The notes under the pieces were generated by a model. That model did not search any database and was not told where the DNA came from. It was given only the letters and a program-made list of their open reading frames with translations. Below are positions 1 to 6,437 of a stretch of DNA of 7,157 nucleotides, one piece after another (the first letter of the stretch is position 1; each line of letters starts with the position of its first letter). The position numbers and the translations under genes were made by a program. Source of the DNA: CAZTDD01 sp964612675 (GTDB lineage Bacteria; Hinthialibacterota; Hinthialibacteria; Hinthialibacterales; JAKPRU01); the NCBI GenBank assembly GCA_964612675.1, contig CAZTDD010000201.1, forward strand, positions 1-7,157, read 5' to 3'.

Positions 1-19
1 CCTCTCCCAGAGGGAGAGG
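1..19. repeat. Short perfect inverted repeat (CCTCTCCC/GGGAGAGG) at window edge
   Basis: An 8-bp stem, CCTCTCCC at 1-8 and GGGAGAGG at 12-19, encloses the 3-base loop AGA. The repeat may extend left of the window. Palindromes of this CCCTCTCCC/GGGAGAGGG type are common as dispersed intergenic repeats in many bacterial genomes, so this may be one copy of such a family. A second, overlapping hairpin (GGGAGA 18-23, TCTCCC 29-34) is followed by five Ts at 38-42 and could act as a weak terminator for a gene to the left. Confidence 0.5.
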
Positions 20-82
20 GAGAAGATCTCTCCCGACTTTTTGCGACGCCATCAAAGGTAATCGGGAAAGGAAATCAGTGAG

Positions 83-262
83 ATGGATCGGCGTGATTTT
101 GTGAAAAGAACAGCCGCTTTCAGCGCCCTGTGTATCGGCGGCGAAACCATTGGAGCACGTGAAGAAGTCTCAGCGAGCTCCGGCGAGCTGCAGGTACCGC
201 CCCGAGTTTTGGGGCGAACCGATATCGAGGTTCCGTGCCTGGGGATAGACTGCTCCGTATAG
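83..262 (+). pseudogene. Truncated Tat-exported aldo/keto reductase (N-terminal fragment, 59 aa)
   Basis: ATG at 83 opens a 59-codon frame ending at TAG 260-262, with a purine-rich stretch (AAAGGAAA, 67-74) about 10 bases upstream. The protein begins with a twin-arginine motif (RRDFVK, residues 3-8) and a hydrophobic stretch (AAFSALCIGG), so it would be sent to the Tat export pathway. After a short linker, residues 40-54 (PRVLGRTDIEVPCLG) match the opening beta-strand of aldo/keto reductases, usually written as R-x-L-G-R-T-G-x-x-V-S-x-L-G. Family members normally run beyond 300 residues with a D-Y-K-H catalytic tetrad; none of that follows here, because the frame stops just after the first strand. 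Reading on past the stop, or in the other two forward frames, shows no recognisable remainder. I read it as a decayed or rearranged gene. A real short Tat peptide or an assembly join cannot be excluded. Confidence 0.6.
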
Positions 263-584
263 CCGTCCGACGACATGAAATCCTTCGCTTCGGTGGTTGT
301 TCCGGTTGGGGACTACGTTTTCCGATTGAGGGGAACGAGGCAGTTCTACTGCCGGCATCACCCACGCGATGAGGGCAGTCTCTCGACGGGGCATCGCGTG
401 GGATTTATACTCTATCTATGCTATTTGGCCTGATGGTTCCCTGAAGGTATCCGGATGGACTATCAGGTCCATGAGGTTGACACCATTGACGTTTCTTTCA
501 CTAAGAGACCGTCTTGAAATGGCGCTTCCGTCTATATCTCGAGGGAAACGTGGTAACGTAATAGAGATCTCCGGAGGTTAAGAA
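263..584. other. Gene-poor stretch between the truncated reductase and the response regulator
   Basis: No convincing forward gene is visible. A 70-codon forward frame at 369-581 has no family resemblance and runs into the Shine-Dalgarno sequence of the next gene. On the minus strand, around 275-345, a frame reads PNRNNHRSEGFHVV, which faintly resembles the N-R-N-N-x-G-F-R-V-V ending of formylglycine-generating-enzyme (SUMF1/FGE-like) domains, but the surrounding residues do not support a whole domain. A perfect TTGACA hexamer at 477-482 could be the -35 box of the 585 gene, but the hexamer 17 bases downstream (ACTAAG, 500-505) is a poor -10. Confidence 0.4.
573..577 (+). promoter_or_regulatory. 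Ribosome binding site GGAGG fixing a TTG start
   Basis: GGAGG lies 7 bases before TTG 585. The in-frame codon two triplets upstream of the TTG is a TAA stop (579-581), so no upstream start is possible, and the first in-frame ATG is nearly 50 codons in, inside the receiver domain. This makes TTG the start. Confidence 0.85.
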
Positions 585-1523
585 TTGCGAATTCTGGTTG
601 CCGAAGATAGTCCTGTAATCCGTAAGATCGTTGTTGGAACCCTTGAAGACGCCGGTTATGAAGTCATTGTCGCTTCGAACGGTAAAGAGGCGTTTGAAAA
701 GTTCAAGAATAACGATGTTCAGATGATCATTACCGACTGGGTCATGCCCGAGATGGAGGGCGCCGAGTTATGCAGGCAAATCCGGAGAGAATGTGTGGAC
801 CGTTATGTCTATGTCATCCTACTGACCGGTCTGGACAGCAAAGCGGATGTTCATGCGGGCCTCCAGTCCGGAGCGGATGATTACCTGATCAAGCCTGTGG
901 AACCGGACCAACTCATGGCACGGATCCGCACGGGAGAGCGGATATTCAATCTCGAACGGCGTTTGCACGATACCTCGGGTCAGCTGGCCGGGGGACTCAG
1001 TCAGGACCCGCTCACAGGGGTTCTGAGTTCGTCTGCAGTACTCGATATTCTGGATCGTGAGATCGAGCGAGCCAGCCGAGAGGAGAGGCTGCTCTCGATT
1101 ATTCGTTTTCGTATCGATCGTTTCGACGATATCGTCGAGACGCACGGGCGGGCAGCCGCGGACAAGGTGGTCGCCGCCGCCGCCGGACGGGCAAAGAAAG
1201 TAACGCGTCCGTATGACGTACTGGGGCGCCTCGAAGACGGCAGTTTTCTGGTGATCGTCCCTGGGCCGGGCGCTGCCGAAACGGAGGGAGTTGCGGATCG
1301 AATTCGCGCCACCTTCGCTGCACAATCGATATCGATCGCCAAGAAGAGTGTCGAGGTTACTGTGAGTCTGGGCGTTACGGAATTCTCTCCCGCAGGCGAT
1401 CCGAGTTCCAAGAGTCTTCTCGACCGGGCTATGGATGCTCTGGAGCAGGCGGTCAAGGAAGGCGGCAACTGCGTCGGGGTTGCGCCTCCGCCGGACCCGG
1501 AAGACCTTGAGCCCAACGACTGA
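585..1523 (+). CDS. Response regulator with receiver domain and degenerate GGDEF domain
   Basis: A 312-residue, PleD-like cytoplasmic response regulator without a signal peptide or membrane segment. Residues 1-120 are a complete CheY-type receiver: acidic pocket E7/D8, phosphoacceptor D51 (in ITDWVMPEM), switch T81 and K103 (in IKPVEP). A short helical linker (about 121-140) leads to a GGDEF-fold domain at about 141-300, which begins with the typical DPLTG (141-145). Its signature is lost: the GGDEF pentapeptide aligns to EDGSF (217-221), and the first metal-binding Asp of the usual D-x-D is R176, leaving only D178. Diguanylate cyclase activity is therefore unlikely. The domain more probably acts as a phosphorylation-driven protein-interaction or nucleotide-sensing output. 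The C-terminus is acidic and proline-rich (PPPDPEDLEPND). No histidine kinase is adjacent. The gene converges on the deacetylase-like gene with 4 bases between stop codons and no terminator in that gap. Confidence 0.93.
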   Translation: MRILVAEDSPVIRKIVVGTLEDAGYEVIVASNGKEAFEKFKNNDVQMIITDWVMPEMEGAELCRQIRRECVDRYVYVILLTGLDSKADVHAGLQSGADDYLIKPVEPDQLMARIRTGERIFNLERRLHDTSGQLAGGLSQDPLTGVLSSSAVLDILDREIERASREERLLSIIRFRIDRFDDIVETHGRAAADKVVAAAAGRAKKVTRPYDVLGRLEDGSFLVIVPGPGAAETEGVADRIRATFAAQSISIAKKSVEVTVSLGVTEFSPAGDPSSKSLLDRAMDALEQAVKEGGNCVGVAPPPDPEDLEPND

Positions 1524-1527
1524 AATC

Positions 1528-2555
1528 CTACCGCACTTGCTTCACTGTCCAACTCTGTAACCGATAGAGTCGAGACAGATTCTCCAGAGGCAGTTCCGGA
1601 TCGTGAATCGGCCAGTCCAAATACCAGCGACGGGCGGTGGCCTCGATGCTGTAAGCGCATTCGGGGTAGCGAGGCGCTAGATGGGGCACGGTCAAATGTC
1701 CCTTTCCCGCGAGCTCGGCACGATGGATTCTCAGATACGCAACTGCGAATAGCAGATACAGGGTCCCCAACCCCATTCGGTCGCCCTCTAAACTCATCCA
1801 ATGAGGCAGGCAATCCAGGTCGGCGACATATCGGCAGCATTCCGCTGCAAGATCGCTGACCGTCTCCAGCGAGACTTCCACCCGTGGGTTCTCCGGCCGC
1901 CGGATCGGTTCCTTTACCGGTCCGAGAACAGTTTCGGGGGGCAGCTCCATACGATCGGGTAGACCGGCGCCGATCTCCGCCAAGGTGTGGATGAAGCAGA
2001 GAAATGCCTCCGCCGGACTGAACGGTTCATCGAACGGGATCACGCCGCCTCCGCTTTCCCAGGTCGACTCTGTTACCGCTTTCTCGGCCACCCGGGCGAT
2101 ATCCTCTCGACTCACTACTCTGGGAGGAGGGGCCACGTCATGGACAACGTCCCCAATCGTTCGGTTAGTGAGCAATTCATGATCTCGAATGAAACAAACA
2201 AGACGCCGGAAGTTCTTTTTCGCAAGATCAACTTCCGGTTCCGAGCGAAGGCGGGGGATAAGTTGNNNNNNNNNNNNNNNNNNNNNNNNNNNNNNNNNNN
2301 NNNNNNNNNNNNNNNNNNNNNNNNNNNNNNNNNNNNNNNNNNNNNNNNNNNNNNNNNNNNNNNNNCGGCCATGGCGCGGATAACATCATTGCGCCCACGT
2401 TCCCGCAGCGACCGGGCTTTGTTTCCGATCGCGAGAAATGTCCCGGTGACTCCCTCGTCTGTCATGATCTCGGCAAGCCATTTGGGGATATCGTCCAAAC
2501 CGGTCTCAGGAGGCGAGGTATAGTCTTCGGTATCGAAAAGAAGGCTGACGTCCAT
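1528..2555 (-). CDS. Polysaccharide deacetylase-like (NodB/CE4-type) protein, interrupted by an assembly gap
   Basis: Two coding pieces flank the N run and look like one gene. The N-terminal piece (2555-2366, ATG at 2555-2553, GGAG 7 bases upstream) encodes 63 residues. It opens with a beta-strand and F-D-T-E-D-Y (residues 7-12), comparable to the T-F-D-D metal-binding motif 1 of carbohydrate esterase family 4, then has V-T-G-T-F-L-A-I-G, the next strand of NodB-like barrels. The C-terminal piece is open from the gap (2265) to TAG at 1528, 245 residues, mostly helical and not recognised. The HxxxH and later catalytic motifs should lie in or near the gap. Family members remove acetyl groups from N-acetylated glycans. 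No signal peptide is seen, so a cytoplasmic substrate is likelier than mature peptidoglycan. With the 100-N placeholder the pieces are out of frame, which is meaningless; an intact gene needs a true gap of 3k+2 bases. It lies 93 bases after the PBP gene on the same strand, probably co-transcribed. The deacetylase call is moderate because it rests on the N-terminal 63 residues. Confidence 0.7.
2266..2365. other. Assembly gap, 100 Ns
   Basis: Exactly 100 N characters, the conventional placeholder for a scaffold join of unknown length. It falls inside the deacetylase-like gene, so translations crossing it are artificial. Confidence 0.99.
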
Positions 2556-2648
2556 TCTCTGTCTCCAATGATTGTTTACGGTATCGTCTTCCGAGGCACG
2601 GTTTCGGTCAAGGTGATATCGGCGGGGTGTCCTTTTCCGAGGCTTATT

Positions 2649-5366
2649 TCAGAAACGCCACCAGGGACGCGATTTCTTTTGGGTCGGAGTTGGTGTAGGC
2701 ACCGAGGGCAGTTCCATGCCTTCCAGGGAGGGGAAAGGGGCTCGGACCTCTTTCGTCGATGGTTGGGGAGGATTATCGAAGGAGGACAGCGGCTTCCATT
2801 CGGATGAGGTTGCCTCGGATGGGAATTCATCCGGCTCACCCGCCGCGCCTCGCCCCGGTTCATCAAGGACAACGGGGCCGACTTCAAAGTGCCCGTGGAA
2901 CGGGCAGGACAGAGACGGGGCGTTTTCTTTTGCAAAGAGCATTTTTCGCGTACGCGGACAGCCGGGTGTTGCGAGAGTTCCGTGGTCCAAGCAGATGCTG
3001 TGTTCCACTACGCCCGGCGGCATCTCGAATTCTCCGAACAGTTCCGGTCTGGCTTCAGCGGCCCGGTTCATAAATTCGATCCATATCGGCAGCGCCACTC
3101 TGGAACCAGTCATATGCTGGCCCAATGAGCGGTTCGATTCGAAACCGACAAATACGACGCAGACCAGGTCCTTCCCGTAGCCTGCGAACCAGGCATTTGT
3201 ACAGTTGTCGGTTGTTCCGGTTTTGCCGACCAGGGGAACATCGCACTGTTTCTTCACGTCGTCGCCGGTGCCGTAATCGACGACTCCTTCCAGCAGGCAC
3301 GTCATCAATCGGGCGTGCGCGGCGTCCATCACGCGACGCCACCGAAGACGATGTTCATAGAGGACTCTTGGTTCTTGGTTCTTCGTTCGCTTCTGTTCAT
3401 TCACTTTCGTGACCGCGAACGGTTCGACCAACATCCCGCCGCTGGCAAATACGGCATACGCTTTCGCCAATTCGAGCGGCGTGACTTCTTCCGACCCGAG
3501 TGCGATGGTCAAGTCGGGTTTGCGTAAGCGCAAGTCGAACGTCCGTCGGCAGAAACGGTGGAGAGTGAGAATCCCCGCCGTCTGAGAGCGGCCCAAATGC
3601 TGCAGCAGCCAAATCGTGCCTGCATTGAGCGATTCGGCGAGCGCTTCATGGAGGGTAACCATGTCGAAATACCGGCCCTCGAAATTCTCCGGTGTCCATT
3701 CCGTTCCTGCGAAATAGAAAGTCTGCTCGCGGTCTTCGATCATTGAAGCGGGATGATATCCATTTTGAATTGCGCATGCATACAGAAGCGGTTTGAACGC
3801 GCTGCCGGGCTGCCGGTATGCCTGGGTGGCTCGGATGAACTTCCCGGCATTGTCTTCGTCATGAAAATCGTATCCTCCGACCAGGGCAAGGATCCTTCCA
3901 GTGGAAGGCTGCAAGACTACGACAGCTCCCTGAACGTGCTGTTCTTTGGTGACCCTGTAAATCAGCCCACTCGACTCCGATTCTTCGACGCTTACCTGGA
4001 CGCACATCTCCGGTTCCAGAAGCCCAAAGTCGTCCAACCAGCTTTCCGTGGCATTGAAAATGGCCGCGCGTGCCCGATCCCCTCCTTCCACGCGGGGGAA
4101 AGTGACTAGGACTTGAGTGGCTCCTTCCTGCCACGGTTCGGCTACGTAGGCGTCGTAGGTATAGCCAGCGAGAATTCTCTCCGGGTTGTCGGCGTTGGGA
4201 GCGCTGTCCACCGGTTCGCCCCATCGGCTGCCGTGTAGCTTTCGACGCCGACGTTCGTGGGCCTCGATACCGTTGCGTAACGCCTCTAACGCCGCATCTT
4301 GAAGGTCCGGATCCAATGTTGTCTCAACATCCACACCCGTACCGCCGAGAAAAATCGGCTGACCTGCAGGCCCCTTGTATTCGCCGCGTTGGAACTGTCT
4401 TCGAACATGTGCACCAAAGTAGGGATATTCATCGACGATGCTTCTTCGTTTGATGGTTCGGTCGCGGAGTTTGAACGGTGCGTCGAGCGCTTGCTTATAT
4501 TGGTCCTCGGTGATATAGCCTTCATCGAGCATCGCCTTGAGTGCGATACGGGTGCGCCGCTCGGCGTGTTCTATATTCTCGAATGGAGACCATGCGCTCG
4601 GCAGTTGGACGATACCCGCAATCATCGCGCATTGCTTGAGGTTCAGCTGGCTGACCGGTTTGCCGAAGTAATACTGCGCCGCTGCCGCTACTCCCGCCAC
4701 ATTTTTCCTGCGATCGCCTAGAAATACTTGATTAAGATAGATCTCGAGGATTTCATCTTTGCTGTAGTGGCGCTCGATTTGGAGCGCCAGGAGGGCTTCG
4801 TCGATCTTCTGCTCATAGGTACGTTCGCGACCTCCTTCTCCACGAACGCCTCGGATGTAGAGGTCTTTTGCCAGCTGGGTTGTAAGCGTACTGGCACCCT
4901 GTCTGATTCTACCCGATGTGAAGTTGACCCACGCGGCTTTCGGGATGCGTATCGGGTCGACGCCGAAATGGTCGTAGAAACGCTTGTCTTCCGTGGCTAC
5001 GACGGCGTTTACAAGATGGCGCGGGAGCTCTTCTAGGGTGACCTGCTGGCGGTTCTCTCCGAGACTGCCGAACACTTCCTGGATCAAGTTCCCTTCGGAA
5101 TCGAGAAGCCGTGAAGGAATCTGCGGTCGGTAATTCTCCAGATAATCGATCGTCGGCAGGGCGTCGAGATAATTCTGAAACCAGGCGAGTCCCATGCCGA
5201 ATACAGCACATACGGTGAGAAAGAGGCTGGCCGACAAAGTCAGCAGTACCCACCGGAATACGATCATGCGAGTTGTGATCTCGCGTCGTTTTGGACTCGT
5301 ATCGCGCTCGCCGGATGAACGAGGCAGAGTCTTTCGTTGCGGGCTCGTTGACGACCCGGGATCCAT
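2649..5366 (-). CDS. Bifunctional class A penicillin-binding protein (PBP1A type, GT51 + transpeptidase)
   Basis: A 905-residue inner-membrane enzyme that polymerises lipid II into glycan strands and cross-links the stem peptides. A basic cytoplasmic tail (1-33) precedes one membrane anchor (about 34-62). The GT51 glycosyltransferase domain (about 85-290) carries motif 1 with catalytic E126 in ATEDKRFYDHFG, motif 2 QGASTLTTQLAKDL (156-169), and EILEIYLNQVFLG (205-217) followed by AAAAQYYFGKP (227-237). After a linker, the transpeptidase domain (about 478-770) has all three penicillin-binding motifs: S522-A-F-K525, S579-L-N581 and K715-T-G717. A tail with three cysteines (C792, C803, C821, in the context LATPGCP and SCPFHGH) is known from PBP1A proteins. 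The last 70 or so residues are low-complexity, proline-rich and end in PWWRF. The ATG at 5366 has AGGAG 7 bases upstream, and this site overlaps the end of the dehydrogenase gene, implying translational coupling. Confidence 0.97.
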   Translation of the reverse strand: MDPGSSTSPQRKTLPRSSGERDTSPKRREITTRMIVFRWVLLTLSASLFLTVCAVFGMGLAWFQNYLDALPTIDYLENYRPQIPSRLLDSEGNLIQEVFGSLGENRQQVTLEELPRHLVNAVVATEDKRFYDHFGVDPIRIPKAAWVNFTSGRIRQGASTLTTQLAKDLYIRGVRGEGGRERTYEQKIDEALLALQIERHYSKDEILEIYLNQVFLGDRRKNVAGVAAAAQYYFGKPVSQLNLKQCAMIAGIVQLPSAWSPFENIEHAERRTRIALKAMLDEGYITEDQYKQALDAPFKLRDRTIKRRSIVDEYPYFGAHVRRQFQRGEYKGPAGQPIFLGGTGVDVETTLDPDLQDAALEALRNGIEAHERRRRKLHGSRWGEPVDSAPNADNPERILAGYTYDAYVAEPWQEGATQVLVTFPRVEGGDRARAAIFNATESWLDDFGLLEPEMCVQVSVEESESSGLIYRVTKEQHVQGAVVVLQPSTGRILALVGGYDFHDEDNAGKFIRATQAYRQPGSAFKPLLYACAIQNGYHPASMIEDREQTFYFAGTEWTPENFEGRYFDMVTLHEALAESLNAGTIWLLQHLGRSQTAGILTLHRFCRRTFDLRLRKPDLTIALGSEEVTPLELAKAYAVFASGGMLVEPFAVTKVNEQKRTKNQEPRVLYEHRLRWRRVMDAAHARLMTCLLEGVVDYGTGDDVKKQCDVPLVGKTGTTDNCTNAWFAGYGKDLVCVVFVGFESNRSLGQHMTGSRVALPIWIEFMNRAAEARPELFGEFEMPPGVVEHSICLDHGTLATPGCPRTRKMLFAKENAPSLSCPFHGHFEVGPVVLDEPGRGAAGEPDEFPSEATSSEWKPLSSFDNPPQPSTKEVRAPFPSLEGMELPSVPTPTPTQKKSRPWWRF
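3363..3387 (-). repeat. Imperfect heptamer tandem repeat inside the PBP gene
   Basis: On the minus strand the 7-base unit AAGAACC occurs twice in a row, followed by a degenerate third unit. It encodes part of a hydrophilic segment near residues 656-666 of the penicillin-binding protein (NEQKRTKNQEP), between the SxN and KTG motifs. It is short and probably a surface loop. Confidence 0.4.
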
Positions 5367-5370
5367 TCAT

Positions 5371-6339
5371 CTACTCCTGGTTTTTGTGTGCTTTCAGGCA
5401 GACTTTCAACGTACCTTTCTCACAGGCATGATCCCAAGCCCGCTCTGCTTCGTGCAAGGGGTAGACCGCTTCGATAAGTTTCTCGACGGGGGCTTGTGTC
5501 TGCTCCAGGAAACGAATCGCCGCCGGCAATCGGCCGCACCGGCTTCCGACCACAGCAATCTCATTGACGACTGCCGGTGTCATGTTTATGGGCTCGGCTT
5601 TCTCCATTGTACTCTTGAGGACGATCGTTCCTCGCGGTTTTGTGAGTCCCATGGCTTGCAGAAGTCCTGAACTCGTTCCGCTGGCCTCAACGACCACGTC
5701 AAATGAAAGAGCCTTTTGGGTATCGAGATCTTCCTCGTGCAGGGCACTGATTTCGGGGAAACGTCTCCAATTCGACGGATGGTGGCCGACAAGCAGGACA
5801 CTGCCTGTATGCCGTAACGAAAACACCAGAGCGATGAGTAGACCGAGTTTGCCATCCCCGACGACTGCGACGGAGTCCAGGGGGCGAATGAGCACCTGCT
5901 CGAAAATCTCGAGCACGGCGGCGAGGGGCTCGGCGAAAACCGCACGTTCATTGGGAACGGAATCCGGAACCGGCACAAGATTGCAGGACGGGAGAAGGAA
6001 TTCCTCCGAGAAACAGCCGTGTCTGTCTTGGATCCCAAGCACGGTCCGATTCGGACAGTGACGCTCCAGACCGGATTGGCACCAGTAACAATCCCCGCAG
6101 CCGCAGTTGATTTCCCCTACCACGCGAGTGCCGACGGGGATCTCCCCGGTCGAGTCTGCGACGGTTCCAACGAATTCGTGTCCGAGGGTCCCTTCAAAGC
6201 CCATATACCCTTTCGCCAACTCGATATCGGTACGACAGATGCCCGCCATGCCCAGACGGATCTTGGCTTCCGAGCCGGGGGACGGCGCTGGGACATCCCT
6301 CAACGCGACTTCTTCTTTCTGTAAACGGAATGCTTTCAT
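5371..6339 (-). CDS. Zinc-dependent medium-chain (MDR) alcohol dehydrogenase-like oxidoreductase
   Basis: A 322-residue cytoplasmic member of the medium-chain dehydrogenase/reductase superfamily. The GroES-like catalytic domain has the expected catalytic-zinc ligands: C35 (GICRTD), H54-E55 (GHEF) and E137 (FAEPLA). Four structural-zinc cysteines are spaced C81-x2-C84-x2-C87-x7-C95. A Rossmann domain with the NAD(P)-binding loop VVGDGKLG (159-166) follows, then VVVEASG (215-221) and VVNEIAVVGSR (257-267). These segments (NRTVLGIQDR, GDGKLGLL, GTIVLKST) closely match a group of MDR proteins whose substrate is unknown, so I do not name one. An in-frame TTG at 6366 would add 9 residues but lacks a Shine-Dalgarno sequence. 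The ATG at 6339 has GGAAG about 8 bases upstream and starts MKAFRL, typical for the family, so I chose it. It is the first gene of a probable operon, ending 4 bases before the PBP start codon. Confidence 0.93.
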   Translation of the reverse strand: MKAFRLQKEEVALRDVPAPSPGSEAKIRLGMAGICRTDIELAKGYMGFEGTLGHEFVGTVADSTGEIPVGTRVVGEINCGCGDCYWCQSGLERHCPNRTVLGIQDRHGCFSEEFLLPSCNLVPVPDSVPNERAVFAEPLAAVLEIFEQVLIRPLDSVAVVGDGKLGLLIALVFSLRHTGSVLLVGHHPSNWRRFPEISALHEEDLDTQKALSFDVVVEASGTSSGLLQAMGLTKPRGTIVLKSTMEKAEPINMTPAVVNEIAVVGSRCGRLPAAIRFLEQTQAPVEKLIEAVYPLHEAERAWDHACEKGTLKVCLKAHKNQE

Positions 6340-6372
6340 GGCGGACTTCCAATGGCGGACTTCCAATGGTGG
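6338..6372 (-). repeat. 14-bp tandem duplication over the dehydrogenase start and ribosome binding site
   Basis: ATGGCGGACTTCCA (plus strand) occurs at 6338-6351 and again at 6352-6365 without mismatch; a third, partial copy (ATGGTGGA) begins at 6366. On the coding minus strand each unit is TGGAAGTCCGCCAT, which holds the GGAAG ribosome-binding segment. The copy nearest the gene supplies the ATG start, whereas in the upstream copy the same position reads ATT. The repeat makes up nearly all of the predicted 5' leader. Confidence 0.85.
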
Positions 6373-6380
6373 AGGAACTT

Positions 6381-6409
6381 CTTATAGTATGATACCCTCT
6401 CCATGGTAA
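6381..6409 (-). promoter_or_regulatory. Sigma70-like promoter for the dehydrogenase-PBP-deacetylase operon
   Basis: On the minus strand a -35-like TTACCA (plus 6404-6409) and a -10-like TATAAG (plus 6381-6386, 5 of 6 matches to TATAAT) are separated by exactly 17 bases. Transcription would start near 6374, giving a leader of about 35 bases before ATG 6339. It lies in the 98-base divergent region shared with the STAS gene. No equally good plus-strand promoter is visible there. Confidence 0.5.
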
Positions 6410-6437
6410 CGGCGCAGGAGGTGTATCAGGTAACGAA

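Noticed and set aside
369..581. 70-codon plus-strand open frame before the response regulator
   Set aside because: It has no ribosome-binding site, no family resemblance, and it runs through the likely promoter and Shine-Dalgarno region of the next gene.
1001..1840. 279-codon minus-strand open frame antisense to the response regulator
   Set aside because: The residues are Ser/Arg/Ala-rich with no recognisable domain, and it overlaps a well-supported receiver/GGDEF gene and the end of the deacetylase-like gene. It is a by-product of GC-rich coding sequence on the other strand.
2115..2265. Minus-strand frame after the gap as the continuation of the N-terminal deacetylase piece
   Set aside because: Continuity depends on the arbitrary 100-N length. 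The alternative frame that joins the long C-terminal ORF is open through this whole stretch and has more natural composition.
1987..2523. 178-codon plus-strand frame crossing the N run
   Set aside because: It is open only because Ns hide stops, and it lies antisense to the better-supported deacetylase-like gene.
2556..2648. A separate promoter for the deacetylase-like gene (TTGACC, 17 bases, GACGAT on the minus strand)
   Set aside because: The -35 is good but the -10 matches only 3 of 6 positions, so I do not list it as a feature. No terminator is visible here, so readthrough from the PBP gene is the simpler view.
6364..6366. TTG as the start codon of the MDR dehydrogenase
   Set aside because: It has no Shine-Dalgarno sequence upstream and would add nine residues encoded by the tandem repeat ahead of the family-typical MKAFRL start.
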